DNA of 64,000 nucleotides from Tribonema minus (taxonomy: Eukaryota; Sar; Xanthophyceae; Tribonematales; Tribonemataceae): positions 1,909,628 through 1,973,627 of the forward strand of contig JAFCMP010000445.1 of NCBI GenBank assembly GCA_017506865.1, in the 5' to 3' direction. The translations under genes were made by a program, and so were the position numbers. Below are positions 29,936 through 39,904 of the stretch, in pieces. The notes under the pieces are model-generated. The model saw only the letters and a list, made by a program, of their open reading frames with translations. It made no database searches and was not told where the DNA came from. How positions within the stretch are numbered: position 1 is the first letter of the stretch; every line of letters begins with the position of its first letter.

Positions 29936-30701
29936 GAGAAAACATATATGAGAAACATCGAGCATGGAAACCTAGACAGTGCCAGCTCAGCATTGCAGAG
30001 TCACAAGCTCGAAGATCTCGAACAGATCTGGAGCAAAACCAGCACAGATGTGCCAGGCGCCGACGCAACCACAGCAACCGTCCAGAAGCTGGCAGCTAGC
30101 GTCAACAACTTTCAGTCGGACAAGGTAAAGCCGGTCTCAATTTCGAACAGCGAGCTGCAGACCTGTTCCCAGCTGGGCGTACGGCGTTCCTTGAGCTTCC
30201 GGACAACACCGTCGACCCGCTCCTGGGACATAATGGATTGGAGCAGGCGGGGATCGCCAGCCAATCCGCAGGCACGGCTGTAGCAACGCATCGGTCAGCT
30301 CTCCCTGAGCACCATCCCCGAGAGCCTCAGCACAGCTGAGATCAGGAATCGGATTGCCCGTGCACGCTTCAACTTGAAATCAGATGCTGCAGGGACACCA
30401 AGATGTCCGTTATAGCACCTGTTCCACAATACGCAAGGGGTCTTGAAGCGTGCGCCGCGGCGGGCAATGCGATTCCTGTCGATTCTTCTGTACTTCAACT
30501 TCAACGCTGTCTTCGGCAGCAACCAGCTGCCTTCCAGTCCCTAAAGTGCAACCGAGCAATGACGCGGTAGCGGCAGGCCGGTGCACTAAACTGCGCGGCG
30601 GCTTTGAAGTAGCTTGTTGCATAGACGTCACCATACGTGACAGCTCATGTCCCTCCCGCCTCCGTCAGGCTCAGGGGGGCGCGCGCGATGTGCAGCGCAT
30701 G
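29936..30701 (+). pseudogene. Decayed LINE-type ORF, 5' part, cut by gypsy-1
   Basis: The frame ending at 30,701 reads CIDVTIRDSSCPSRLRQAQG and continues in the same frame on the far side of gypsy-1 (38,707) once the CATG duplication is collapsed. The D-V-T-I/V-x-D strand followed by a G-A/G-A block is typical of the region after the reverse transcriptase in algal non-LTR elements. Upstream there are stops at 30,281-30,283 and about 30,414, so the ORF is decayed. Minus-strand frames here also look protein-like, so orientation of the 5' portion is uncertain. Confidence 0.4.
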
Positions 30702-31013
30702 TGTGGTAGTGTGCCAACCACAGAGGGTGAAAGTGTGTGAGACCCAGTCTCAACCTTGACTTGAAACAGCCGGAAATGCCCACTGCCTGGTGCCGTGGGA
30801 GGTGGACCGGAGCGCCCTCCCCAAGTGCAATATCACCCTGATATGCAAGCGTGGCTAAACAGGTAGAAGCAGAAGAAGCTGTGCCATGTTGAAGGTTAAA
30901 GTCGTGTCTGATTACTAAGCCCTACAGCGTTCCCGCACACAGTTGAAGTACGACCCAAGGGGAAACCCTCTTTTTAGGTTGAACTAGCCAGATAAGGGGG
31001 CCGCTTTACGACA
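30702..31013 (-). repeat. gypsy-1 3' LTR (312 bp)
   Basis: The same 312-bp sequence as at 38,395, 44,600 and 62,257. On the element strand it begins TGTCGTAAAGCGG and ends ACCACA. The purine-rich GGATGGGGGCG just upstream on the element strand (31,016-31,026) is the likely polypurine tract. Confidence 0.93.
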
Positions 31014-32277
31014 TACGCCCCCATCCATCGACTCCCAGGCGCATGGATCAAAGAAAAGCGGCCAGTCAAATAACAACACTGTGCGCCGTGCATGCAAGTC
31101 ACATAATTTCGCAACAGCTTCTTAGCAGATGTCACAGGCATAAAGTTCCTGGAGTTGAGGTTATCACATGATAAACAGGCAACAATCAGCACATTTCAGG
31201 TTAGCTGGCCCCTCTTTAAGACGCTGTTAGAAACCAGGAAGTCAGGCGTGCCACGCCACTGTCTGCTCGGGGACTGATATTATTTTCTAAAGGGGTGTGT
31301 GATCAACGTAACGAGCAGTCCCTCTCCAGGGCACTCGCGACCGATCTGGTAGCGCCTCCTCACAACATCACCCCCGAAAATGGGAGCACCTGAGCGCCAC
31401 TACCAGGCGGACGGGGTCACACATTAAGGTGCCACTGCCGCATCACACGGGAGCATATATATATCTAATACCACCGTAATGCCATTCCGAGGACCCACGG
31501 CACAGCTGGCCATGAGAACAATTTCAGGCACGACGGACTGTCACCTGAGCCTGCCTTATTTTTTTTTGGCTGACTGGAGATGATGACAGGCAGACGGGAG
31601 GCGCCCATGAACCCAATCACGGTTGCTCGCTGCTGCAGTAATTTTGGTTGGAGTAGTTTGGAGTAGGTAGGGAATTTTTTGAACTTCAAGTGGGTGGCAC
31701 TATGACGACCTTGAATCATTTTGGTCTATGTATGGGGCTGGCAGTTCATCTATGTCCACATGTGACCCACCTACCACGCAGAGGTATCGCCTCACAGGAC
31801 TGGACTTGAACCCAGGTGGCCTGCTACACATCCACATCGTTACTGCTACGTCATTGATGTGATCAGCAGCAAAATCAATAGGGGAACACTGCGGAAATTC
31901 TACTATACCGCGATGGCCTGATTACGTCCGCAGGCAACGCGACACTTCAACTTCGCGTGTACTGTGCTAGCGCCTATACGCACGTCCAGGGCCTGATGGC
32001 CTCACCAGCTGCCGCAGCGGGCACGCGGTACTCCCAGTATGTTTGCCCTCCTCCCGGGTATGCCCGTCGTCCGCAACGGCCATTGCCGCATTTCTTGAAA
32101 CTTGAACGAACTTGGCCCGCCCGCCTCGCGCCTTGAATCTTGAAGTTCAAGTTCTTGTGCCCTGACTCATCCAACATCTGAGGCATGCAATTCAAGAAAG
32201 GCGCCCTTACGGGCTGTGGGATAAGCACCAATGTGGGACCCACGCCGTACAATTGAAAGTTTTGAGTTGAGAGCGCG
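31014..32277 (-). other. gypsy-1 3' noncoding region
   Basis: Roughly 1.3 kb between the end of the coding part and the 3' LTR. It is nearly identical to 44,912-46,000 plus 51,113-51,300 in gypsy-2. No conserved long frame is seen. Confidence 0.6.
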
Positions 32278-35200
32278 TCATCCTGTGCTCAAAATAACAG
32301 TGAGGTGAGTTGTCAAGTTCGTTATCAGCTCCCGTCGATGAAGGTGAGCACTCGCGCTGCAGCGAAAAATGCCATCCTCAATGAGACGCGACGCCGCTGG
32401 GTGCAGGCGATGCTGCGTGTCAAACAACACAGGCTCAGTGCGCAAGATGCGCACAATAAATGACATGACTGGTGCCAGCACGATCTGGCCACAACCTTTT
32501 GCCAGGGCAGTCTGACTGACCCCCGGCGGCACCTTGATCCACCACAAGCCGTTGGCTCGCATCACGTCAGCCTGCGAGGGGACATACCGCTGTGAGAGCG
32601 AGAACTCAATGTCACCTCGACGCATGTGGTCGTCTGCAGGCTGGCGAAACACATGGAAGTGGCGTGAAACGAGAGTGGGAGCACTGCGCTTGGCGTCATG
32701 TGTCCAGCGAGCTGTGGCATTGCGCGGCGGCAGCACATACACAGGGTTAGACACGCCCCACATTTCACCAGGGTTAATCTGCACTCTCTCCTGCTTGTGA
32801 CCGCCATACTTGGCCTCCTCAAATCTGCCTGCCACTGTACGCAAGGTGTCTACAACAGTTTGGTCTCCCCTGGTGATGAGAAAGAACACGCGATTGCGCA
32901 GGTTAGGGAACCCTAGGTCTGCACCTGAGAGCTCAAATGACAACACATGGTATCCTGCCTGGTGCGCATGCTCAATCGCCAACTGCCCGCTGATTGTCTC
33001 GCTGATCTCTGGCACATTCTCAATCATCAGGCATTTCACGCCTCGCTGAATGGCTTTGTCCACCAACTTTGGGGTTACCTGATTTGCTTCTGCATCAACT
33101 CTGATCTCCCCAGCTGGCTTGAAGCGCTGTCTGCTGGCGCCTTCACAACGGGTGCTGGCAGTTACTAGGTCAGGGTCTATCTCCATAATCCTGTCCCACA
33201 CCTTATCAGATGTGTAGTCTGCCACCAGCAAAGGCACGTTGGGGTGAGATGCGCGAAAGATGGCAGCATATGTATCATCTATCTCCACTGCCAATGCTAC
33301 CTGCGCCCCTCCCATAATCGCACCTTTCACGGAGCTGCCAATGCCCGCCCCCAAGTCTACCACTGTGAGGCTTGACACGGTCATGTGCTCAACGTTTGGG
33401 TACTCACCGCGCTCCACTGGTGAAATTGCTGCCCACCTGTCTGGGTGGCAATCCTGCACTGCCCAAGTTGACCCCCCCTTTTTGTCGTAGCACCCTGAGC
33501 GCCTATCTGCATCAAGCTCAGCAAGCGCCACGTCAACTTCAACTTCAACTGTCTCATCACAAGACTGAGTGCGCGCAGCATCGAGCTCCATGTCACTGTC
33601 GTCTGCTGAATCTGCACCTGACATCTTTGTCCAGTCTGTCTCCTCCACATACCTGTCAGCCGGCTCTCCGTCCTCTGAGGCACTGTCAATCGACTCTGAG
33701 CTGACCGACATTACCTCACTCAACTCACCGTTGTGCCAGCGTCTGTGCTGCACGTCTACCTCCCATCCCGCTTTCGGCAGATCATCCACCCTGATTACCC
33801 TCTCATCATCAACACTGTCAAGGTCAATAGGTGGTTGCATTCGCTGCGTGCCCTTGCTCAACACAAACTTCGGGCCAGGCTCACCATTCTCCGCACGCTC
33901 CTCCAACAGCTCCGCGGGCAGCGACCCATACTCAAACTTCAACACCGAGCCTAGGTCAACTGCAACTTCGGCCGACTGTACTCCCTGTTGGTTGCCAGCA
34001 TTGCGCGCGCTACGCCATTGGTCACGCTTGGCTGCTACCTCATCAGGGGTCAGCGACTTGACTGCTTTGTTAGGGAAGTCAGGATGCTGTACCATAGCAG
34101 GCGAGCGACTCGTGAGCATGTCCAACCGCATACGCGCAATGGTGCTGTAGCTGAGCAGGAACTGAGGGTCGATTTGGTTGCTCACATGAAAGTCAACTTG
34201 AGCTGAGACGCCCGCAATCTCCACCTGCACAGTCACCATAAACATCACTGCTACCAGGTGCCTGCCAACCCCACGAATCGCCTTAAATGTGGGCTGGCGC
34301 TGGGATTGCTCCAAACGCACTGCCTGCTGCGCCGTCTCTGCCCTGTCTCTCAGCTTACGCAACAGAAGGCAGTATGCCCTGAACTGCATCACATCGCAGC
34401 CTGCGCACGAATCTAGATAAACCACTGCAGGCATGACATTGTGAATCTGCGCCTCTACCATGAGCACCACTGGGGCCATCCTGCCAATTTGGCCACCAGC
34501 ATCAGCACCTGCCACGCAGACCAGACTACTCACCTCTGCTACCTCATCATCTGCCACGAAGCAGCAGCACTCAGCGAACTTGTCGGGGTCGCAGCTCAGA
34601 CACACCCGGCCTGCCGAGGGATCCCACGCGAAGTAGGTGCGCGCCGAGAAGAAGTACTCTGCCTCGTTGTCCGCCCCCACGCCAAACGCAGTGGACCACG
34701 TGGGCGCAGTGGGGCCTACTGCTGGCCTCTCGCCGTGTACAATTGCCAGCACAGCCTGCACCAACTCAGGGGAGAGACTGGAGGGATCAAGGGGGAAGTT
34801 GTTAGCGACACGAGCCCCCCCCCCGGTGTTGGAGATCAAACCCCCGTTTGGCCTGGAGTTGATGTTGCCCCCGATGTTGGGCGCGGCGCCCCAGCCCTGC
34901 CTGCCGTAATTGGGCGGGCCCTGGCGGTTGCCAGCAGGGTAGTATAGCTGCCTGTGAGGAGCGGTCTGCAGAGGAGCACCGTGACGTTGACTCATTGCGC
35001 GGATAAGTGAGTCAAAACGCTGGTTCATGTCACTGGCATGCTGTTGAAGATGGGAGCTGAACCTGTCCAGCGCTGCATTCCACGGAGTTTCAGCGTTAGT
35101 GTCAGTAGCCCGGGTGTTAGGCACAGCGCCGCTGCCGCCCTGCGTGGCAAGAACGTCAGCCCCAGAAGCGCCGCCCTCAGAGTTTTCCGACTCAGATTCT

Positions 35201-35547
35201 GACCCGCCACCACTAAATGCATATGTCGAGCCCCCCCGCTTCTCAGACTTCTTACTCACCTCTGCCGCCAAGTATGCGCGCACTGACATGCTCTTCGTTG
35301 CAGCCACTACACTCTCTGCCTGCTGCAGTTTCAGCCTTACCGACGCCATGTCCACTTGATCCGTCCCTTGGCGCTCGAGCACCACCCTGAACTCTACCAG
35401 TGCCTCCAAGAACTTTTCAACTCGGGCCTTCACATCTTTGGATCTTGCCAGAGTGTCAATGAGCCTTCTGACAAACCTGTCTCTGAACACCTTCTCTCCC
35501 AACTCCAATCCGTGCAATGTGTATCGCAGCACTTTCTCAAAGTCCAA
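32278..35547 (-). CDS. gypsy-1 gag C-terminus, aspartic protease and C5-DNA methyltransferase (1,089 aa)
   Basis: Continues gag (FEKVLRYTLHGLELGEK). A retropepsin-like site, VYLDSCAGCDVM, lies near residue 376. Near residue 724 begins a cytosine-5 DNA methyltransferase domain: motif I VVDLGAGIGSSVKG, a motif-II-like acidic strand ALAVEID, motif IV TRCEGAS (about 799), motif VI MIENVPEI (about 842), motif VIII FPNLRNRVFFL (about 882), a target-recognition region, and motif X GCGQIVLAPVMSF (about 1,015-1,030). These bind S-adenosylmethionine and place the catalytic Cys on cytosine C5. Motif IV reads T-R-C-E where most enzymes have P-P-C-Q; the Cys is kept. The last 30 residues come from the deletion junction at about 32,366 and are out of the original frame. 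This is the only copy with an uninterrupted methyltransferase frame. Confidence 0.85.
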   Translation of the reverse strand: MDFEKVLRYTLHGLELGEKVFRDRFVRRLIDTLARSKDVKARVEKFLEALVEFRVVLERQGTDQVDMASVRLKLQQAESVVAATKSMSVRAYLAAEVSKKSEKRGGSTYAFSGGGSESESENSEGGASGADVLATQGGSGAVPNTRATDTNAETPWNAALDRFSSHLQQHASDMNQRFDSLIRAMSQRHGAPLQTAPHRQLYYPAGNRQGPPNYGRQGWGAAPNIGGNINSRPNGGLISNTGGGARVANNFPLDPSSLSPELVQAVLAIVHGERPAVGPTAPTWSTAFGVGADNEAEYFFSARTYFAWDPSAGRVCLSCDPDKFAECCCFVADDEVAEVSSLVCVAGADAGGQIGRMAPVVLMVEAQIHNVMPAVVYLDSCAGCDVMQFRAYCLLLRKLRDRAETAQQAVRLEQSQRQPTFKAIRGVGRHLVAVMFMVTVQVEIAGVSAQVDFHVSNQIDPQFLLSYSTIARMRLDMLTSRSPAMVQHPDFPNKAVKSLTPDEVAAKRDQWRSARNAGNQQGVQSAEVAVDLGSVLKFEYGSLPAELLEERAENGEPGPKFVLSKGTQRMQPPIDLDSVDDERVIRVDDLPKAGWEVDVQHRRWHNGELSEVMSVSSESIDSASEDGEPADRYVEETDWTKMSGADSADDSDMELDAARTQSCDETVEVEVDVALAELDADRRSGCYDKKGGSTWAVQDCHPDRWAAISPVERGEYPNVEHMTVSSLTVVDLGAGIGSSVKGAIMGGAQVALAVEIDDTYAAIFRASHPNVPLLVADYTSDKVWDRIMEIDPDLVTASTRCEGASRQRFKPAGEIRVDAEANQVTPKLVDKAIQRGVKCLMIENVPEISETISGQLAIEHAHQAGYHVLSFELSGADLGFPNLRNRVFFLITRGDQTVVDTLRTVAGRFEEAKYGGHKQERVQINPGEMWGVSNPVYVLPPRNATARWTHDAKRSAPTLVSRHFHVFRQPADDHMRRGDIEFSLSQRYVPSQADVMRANGLWWIKVPPGVSQTALAKGCGQIVLAPVMSFIVRILRTEPVLFDTQHRLHPAASRLIEDGIFRCSASAHLHRRELITNLTTHLTVILSTG

Positions 35548-37665
35548 TCAAAATACCTGGATGCTCACTCCCGGCTCCAGGCGCAGCTGCTCCAACCTTG
35601 TGTCTGCCTTGCTACGCTGCATTGACTCACTATACTCGCGGTCGAGGTGAGCATGCAACGCACTGATTTGCCTGCCTGACAGGTCGCCATTAGCGCCCCT
35701 ATGTTCGTGCAGGAACGCCTTAATGCTCCTACGCAGCTCGGCGGACAAGCAGTATTGCAGCATCAAAGCAACATATGACGGACAAGTGCGCAGGTCCGAG
35801 TTGGGATCGGGGATCGACTGCACCCCTTCAAACGACACACGCGCTGCAAGCGAGTCCAACCACTCCTGCATCATGCACGTAATGACCTCATGGCTGATGG
35901 CCTTGTTGTCCACCCCTCGGTACTCTAAACCTGCCTCCGGGGGGTCATCCAAAAAATAGAGTGTTTCATGTGACACACCTTTGAGCGCCCGAGGAGCCAT
36001 CGCGCGCAAGGCAGCCGTGCGTTGCTGAGCTGCCTCTTGCCTGGTGATCACTTGCGGGTCGTCATCCTCCGTCAGCTGCTGCGGCGGAGGAGGCGGCGGC
36101 GGCGGTTGCTGCTGCTGCTGCTGCGGCGGCGACGGCGCCACTGGCAGCTGCTGCAGCGGCGGCGGCGATGGCGCCAGCTGCTGCTGCTGCTGCTGCGGCG
36201 GCGGCTGTGCGTCCTCCGTCTGCTGCTGCCGGTGTTGTTGCCACCGCTCTGACAACTGCCATTGACCCTGAGGCTCAGCCTGCTGCTGCTGCTGCGGCGG
36301 CGGCGGCTGCTGCTGCTGCTGCTGCTGCTGTTGCGGCTGCTGCTGTTGCTGCTGCTGCGGCTGCTGCTGCGGCTGCTGCTGGTGCTGCTGCAGCGGCAAA
36401 CCCTGTTGCTGCAGCTGCAACTGGTGAGCCTGCTCGCGCCACGTATGCAGCTCGTTCACAGCTATGGGGTCATTGAGGTTACCCCTCATTTGGTGTACGA
36501 GCTGAGCAAGAGTGCGGTCTACACAGCGGTCAGTTATGGCATCTCTTGGCATAGTGAACTCAAGGCCTGCAATTGGCACCGAGGGAGGCACTGTCAGTAC
36601 AGGGCCCTTGTCAGGATCAAGGCAGTCAGCAGCCAATGGGCCCTCTACGCGCGCCCAGTTGGCAGCGTCAGCCAGCGGCTCCGCAGGGGCCAACGGCTGC
36701 ACCCAGTAGGGTCTAGCAACTTGCAATCTGGTGCACGACGCAGGCAAATAAAAGTCTTCTCCCGTGTCATTGCCCCGCACAAGCAACAAGGGGTCAAACA
36801 CATTCCTGTCAAGCACATGAGTGTCAGTGCCCACAAAATCCTGCACCATGACACATGTGCGCCATGCCCTGCCTATTTTGGCCCTCATAGGGGTACCCTG
36901 TGGGAGAATGCAAGGAGTCAGAGTGTGCGCCGCGACCTGCATCGCGGTAGGGTTCACCAGTGTCCGTACAACAATGTGGTCAGTGATGGCATGAGCTCTA
37001 GGGAAACGGCCCAACGGCTGGCACCAGGCCGGCGCAACCTGCACAATCACGGCTTGGTCCGGTCGTCCTTCCCTATTCACACCTGCACCCTTCGGATTCA
37101 CTGGGTGTAGAATGGCCAACTCATACCCAGACGGCCTCCACCTCACATAGTTTGGCTCTATACCCCCCACCAACTCAACTTCCCATTGCGCGGGCTCATC
37201 ATCTCCGCGCGCATAGTCACGCTGCAGCCGCGTCGCAAACGTTTTGTCATCATGCTTGACCACCACCCCTACACGGGCAATGCGTTTTTCATCACGCTCC
37301 AACCACACCAAAACTAGCTCACCGGTGTGGGGCTCCTCATCTGCCCGGACTTCGGATTTCTGGTTAACCAGCCAGACATCTTCCTCGCGCATACGCTTAA
37401 GTGCGCTGCGCGCCTGCAAGAACCCCTCTGGGTAGCGGTGCCAAAGAGCTGCCACATTGCGCTTCTCAACCTGCGTCAGTGCTACCGTCAGTGGGTCACC
37501 TTCCTTATGAATGGTCCTGCCTTGCAGAGGTACTGTTTCCACCAGCGCCTCAATTTTTGCCTTACGGCTTGAATTCACAGATGTGGTGAACGAGCCCACA
37601 CTCTCAGGTGCCCTATGCACTCCATGAGCCGTGCTGGTCTGAGAGCTAGTTCCGCTGTCTGACAT
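35548..37665 (-). CDS. gypsy-1 gag, N-terminal part (705 aa, ends at a premature stop)
   Basis: Starts MSDSGTSSQTS. Residues about 85-160 form a beta-rich stretch (LVLVWLERDEKRIARVGVV) of unknown function. Residues about 410-535 are a long Gln/Pro low-complexity region encoded by CAG and CCG runs. From about 590 a helical capsid-like region begins (MMQEWLDSLAARVSF, YCLSAELRRSIKAFLHEH). The frame ends at TGA where gypsy-2 reads through into DFEKVLRYTLHG, so the stop is a point mutation that splits one gag-pol ORF. Confidence 0.85.
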   Translation of the reverse strand: MSDSGTSSQTSTAHGVHRAPESVGSFTTSVNSSRKAKIEALVETVPLQGRTIHKEGDPLTVALTQVEKRNVAALWHRYPEGFLQARSALKRMREEDVWLVNQKSEVRADEEPHTGELVLVWLERDEKRIARVGVVVKHDDKTFATRLQRDYARGDDEPAQWEVELVGGIEPNYVRWRPSGYELAILHPVNPKGAGVNREGRPDQAVIVQVAPAWCQPLGRFPRAHAITDHIVVRTLVNPTAMQVAAHTLTPCILPQGTPMRAKIGRAWRTCVMVQDFVGTDTHVLDRNVFDPLLLVRGNDTGEDFYLPASCTRLQVARPYWVQPLAPAEPLADAANWARVEGPLAADCLDPDKGPVLTVPPSVPIAGLEFTMPRDAITDRCVDRTLAQLVHQMRGNLNDPIAVNELHTWREQAHQLQLQQQGLPLQQHQQQPQQQPQQQQQQQPQQQQQQQQQPPPPQQQQQAEPQGQWQLSERWQQHRQQQTEDAQPPPQQQQQQLAPSPPPLQQLPVAPSPPQQQQQQPPPPPPPPQQLTEDDDPQVITRQEAAQQRTAALRAMAPRALKGVSHETLYFLDDPPEAGLEYRGVDNKAISHEVITCMMQEWLDSLAARVSFEGVQSIPDPNSDLRTCPSYVALMLQYCLSAELRRSIKAFLHEHRGANGDLSGRQISALHAHLDREYSESMQRSKADTRLEQLRLEPGVSIQVF

Positions 37666-38376
37666 ATTGACTACTTCATTAAAAATATTTGAAAAATTAA
37701 TCGAGAAATATTCAGTATCAATCCTTACTTGCTGAACCCTGCTTGTTCAGTGCCGACTGCTGTTCGAGTTCTCCCCCCCAGCGTCAATGTAATTTGACGC
37801 TAGACGAAACAGCAGAAGTAGCACACCCAAACGAAGTGAACGAGCCCGTAGAGAGTAATGTAGCAAGAACGCAAAGCTACGCGAACGTGAAGAGCAGTAT
37901 CTGTCAAACTTACGCAAATACGGAAAAATGTGCTCCGCCCGCAATAAAAAGATACGGTCACGGCGTGCAGTCTGACGCACGCACACGCCGTTCACCCGAG
38001 CCAGAGACTCGTGAACCAACACAGGCGATAGGTATCGCAAACAAAAGAGGTAAACAACTGCTGTGCCCTGCGCAGGCGCGGCAGCAACTTACCCAAGCAA
38101 AATATCCGCCCGAAAAACGGAGATGGCGTTGTCGCCGCTTACAGCTGCTGTCTGCCCGGCACTCCGTGTGTGACTGGCCCCCAAGTCCTGGACTCACGAG
38201 TGCTGTAAGTGCCGCTCCCGAAAGAACGCCAGTAAACAGCACAGCTTATGGTGCAGAAACCCGAACCCCAGCCGCCACCTCAGTTGCGTGCAGCAGAGGT
38301 GCCGACGGAAACAGCGAACACTCCCGTGCGTGCAGTGCCCCGAGCACTACGCGAACTTGTACGTGACAGGTCAGCA
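37666..38376 (-). other. gypsy-1 untranslated leader
   Basis: About 710 bp lie between the primer-binding site and the gag start. A plus-strand frame of 207 codons (37,743-38,366) runs antisense through it and is conserved in gypsy-2, but I see no domain. Confidence 0.5.
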
Positions 38377-38393
38377 CCTGCCGAGATCAGCCA
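38377..38393 (-). other. Candidate primer-binding site of gypsy-1
   Basis: One base inside the 5' LTR the element strand reads TGGCTGATCTCGGCAGG. TGG pairs with the CCA end of a tRNA, and the rest would pair with an acceptor and T-arm strand. The same sequence follows the gypsy-2 5' LTR (62,239-62,255). I cannot name the tRNA. Confidence 0.6.
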
Positions 38394-38394
38394 T

Positions 38395-38706
38395 TGTGGT
38401 GGTGTGCCAACCACAGAGGGTGAAAGTGTGTGAGACCCAGTCTCAACCTTGACTTGAAACAGCCGGAAATGCCCACTGCCTGGTGCCGTGGGAGGTGGAC
38501 CGGAGCGCCCTCCCCAAGTGCAATATCACCCTGATATGCAAGCGTGGCTAAACAGGTAGAAGCAGAAGAAGCTGTGCCATGTTGAAGGTTAAAGTCGTGT
38601 CTGATTACTAAGCCCTACAGCGTTCCCGCACACAGTTGAAGTACGACCCAAGGGGAAACCCTCTTTTTAGGTTGAACTAGCCAGATAAGGGGGCCGCTTT
38701 ACGACA
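38395..38706 (-). repeat. gypsy-1 5' LTR (312 bp)
   Basis: Partner of 30,702-31,013. It should hold the promoter of the element, but no TATA box stands out. Confidence 0.93.
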
Positions 38707-39073
38707 CATGCTTGAATCGGCTTCGCAGGAAAAGATAGACACATACGTAGTCTCAGGGGCCCTGGACCCCACTACACACACCCTATTTTCCGCAGCCTTT
38801 GACCACTTCGGCGCTATGTCATGCGACACACAAGCGCTGCTACACGCACTCGCCGAGCAGAGCTCGCAGGGCAGCTACAAACTCGCGCAGCGCGTTGCCT
38901 TCTGGCGCCGCCGCACCTCCCTCGCGCTACAGCGCGCGCTCACACGTGTCGTGATCGACAACTGGAACGCAGTCATTGCCCCTGATGGCGACGTCAGTGC
39001 TTACCGCCGCATCGCACTGTTGCAAGTGCCGCGGCCCTCGCCGGCCAGCGCCGAACCGCCGGCCCCTCCGTAG
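38707..39073 (+). pseudogene. LINE-type ORF, C-terminal part, right of gypsy-1
   Basis: Continues the frame ending at 30,701: LESASQEKIDTYVV, then FSAAFDHFGAMSCDTQALLH and RRRTSLALQRALTRVV, ending at a stop at 39,071-39,073. The F-x-x-F/H-G-x-M-S block followed by a helical R-x-S-L-A-L-Q-R stretch is the usual end of many algal non-LTR retrotransposon polyproteins. The assignment rests on pattern memory only. Confidence 0.45.
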
Positions 39074-39317
39074 ATTTAGTTATTGCCCGATTATCGTGTG
39101 CTCAACCCATGCGGTCCAGGACATAATATACAACTTCAACGCAGTCATTCCCCCTGGATGATGGCGACGTCAGCGCTTACCGCCGCATCGCACTGTTGCA
39201 AGTGCCGCGGCCCTCGCCGGCCAGCGCCGAACCGCCGGCCCCTCCGTAGATTTAGTTATTGCCCGATTTATCGTGCGCTCAGCCCATGCGGTCCAGGACA
39301 TAATATACAACTTCAAC
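38969..39317 (+). repeat. Two tandem copies (172 and 177 bp) of the LINE 3' end
   Basis: Unit 1 is 38,969-39,140 and unit 2 is 39,141-39,317. Both start GCAGTCATT and end ACATAATATACAACTTCAAC. Each covers the last codons, the stop and the start of the 3' UTR. Small indels separate them. Confidence 0.85.
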
Positions 39318-39891
39318 CCTTTGAAACTTCACCTTGGAATAAACGGTGCGTGCCTCCTCCCTCCGCATCATTGGAGCTCTCACACACACAGCTCAGGAGC
39401 AGCAGTGCAGGTTGGCAGCAGCAGCTGCAGCAGCAGGAGCAGCAGGGAGCTCTGCCTCAGTGTCTGTAGTGGTAGCTATGTCACATCAGGAGCCAGCAGG
39501 CTCAAGCAGCTTCAACTGGACACCGTGTGCAGATATGGATAAACAGTGTTATCAAACACGCAATTGCCGTACATGAATGCGTGCGTTACTTGAATTCGGT
39601 GTGGCAATGCAATAGTGCAGCTGGCCCACACGCGCTTAGCTGCAAAGATGATCCTGTCGCATGAGCATAGATAGATGTATACACATGCTTGTCTTATATC
39701 ATTGCGGTGCATTGATGCGGTAGCGTAACTCGTCAATACGCCAATACTGAGCATGCTGCACTGCAATCAACTCCGTCTGTAGTGAATGCACACATCAGCT
39801 GGTCCAAGAATCTGCTCGAGCAAGAGTTGGTGTTAAAGTTGTTCATCGGTCATCATCCGAGAGTCTGGTTGCCTAGTGTGAGGATGAAGGA
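39318..39891. other. Intergenic sequence with a short CAG-rich patch
   Basis: Contains GCAGCAGCAGCTGCAGCAGCAGG near 39,415-39,440. Otherwise I see no gene or transposon end. Confidence 0.4.
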
Positions 39892-39904
39892 AGCATCTGT
39901 ACGT

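Larger units (their letters stand above)
30702..38706 (-). mobile_element. Ty3/gypsy retrotransposon gypsy-1 (8,005 bp) with DNA methyltransferase; pol deleted
   Basis: Bounded by 312-bp LTRs (TG..CA) and a 4-bp target duplication CATG at 30,698-30,701 and 38,707-38,710. The LTRs differ at one position by eye (A/G at the seventh base), so the insertion is recent. Inside, reading leftward, are a primer-binding site, a leader, gag, protease and methyltransferase. Compared with gypsy-2 it lacks about 4.84 kb (51,384-56,226 of the other copy), removing RT, RNase H and integrase, and it has a TGA where gypsy-2 has TTA at about 35,548. It cannot move without help. Its 3' region near 32,097 is the empty site for the copia insertion seen in gypsy-2. 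Confidence 0.92.

Noticed and set aside
36062-36476. Long alanine-, leucine- or cysteine-repeat frames over the CTG/GGC-rich stretch (also 59,924-60,338)
   Set aside because: They are other-frame readings of the Gln/Pro low-complexity part of gag and have no independent support.
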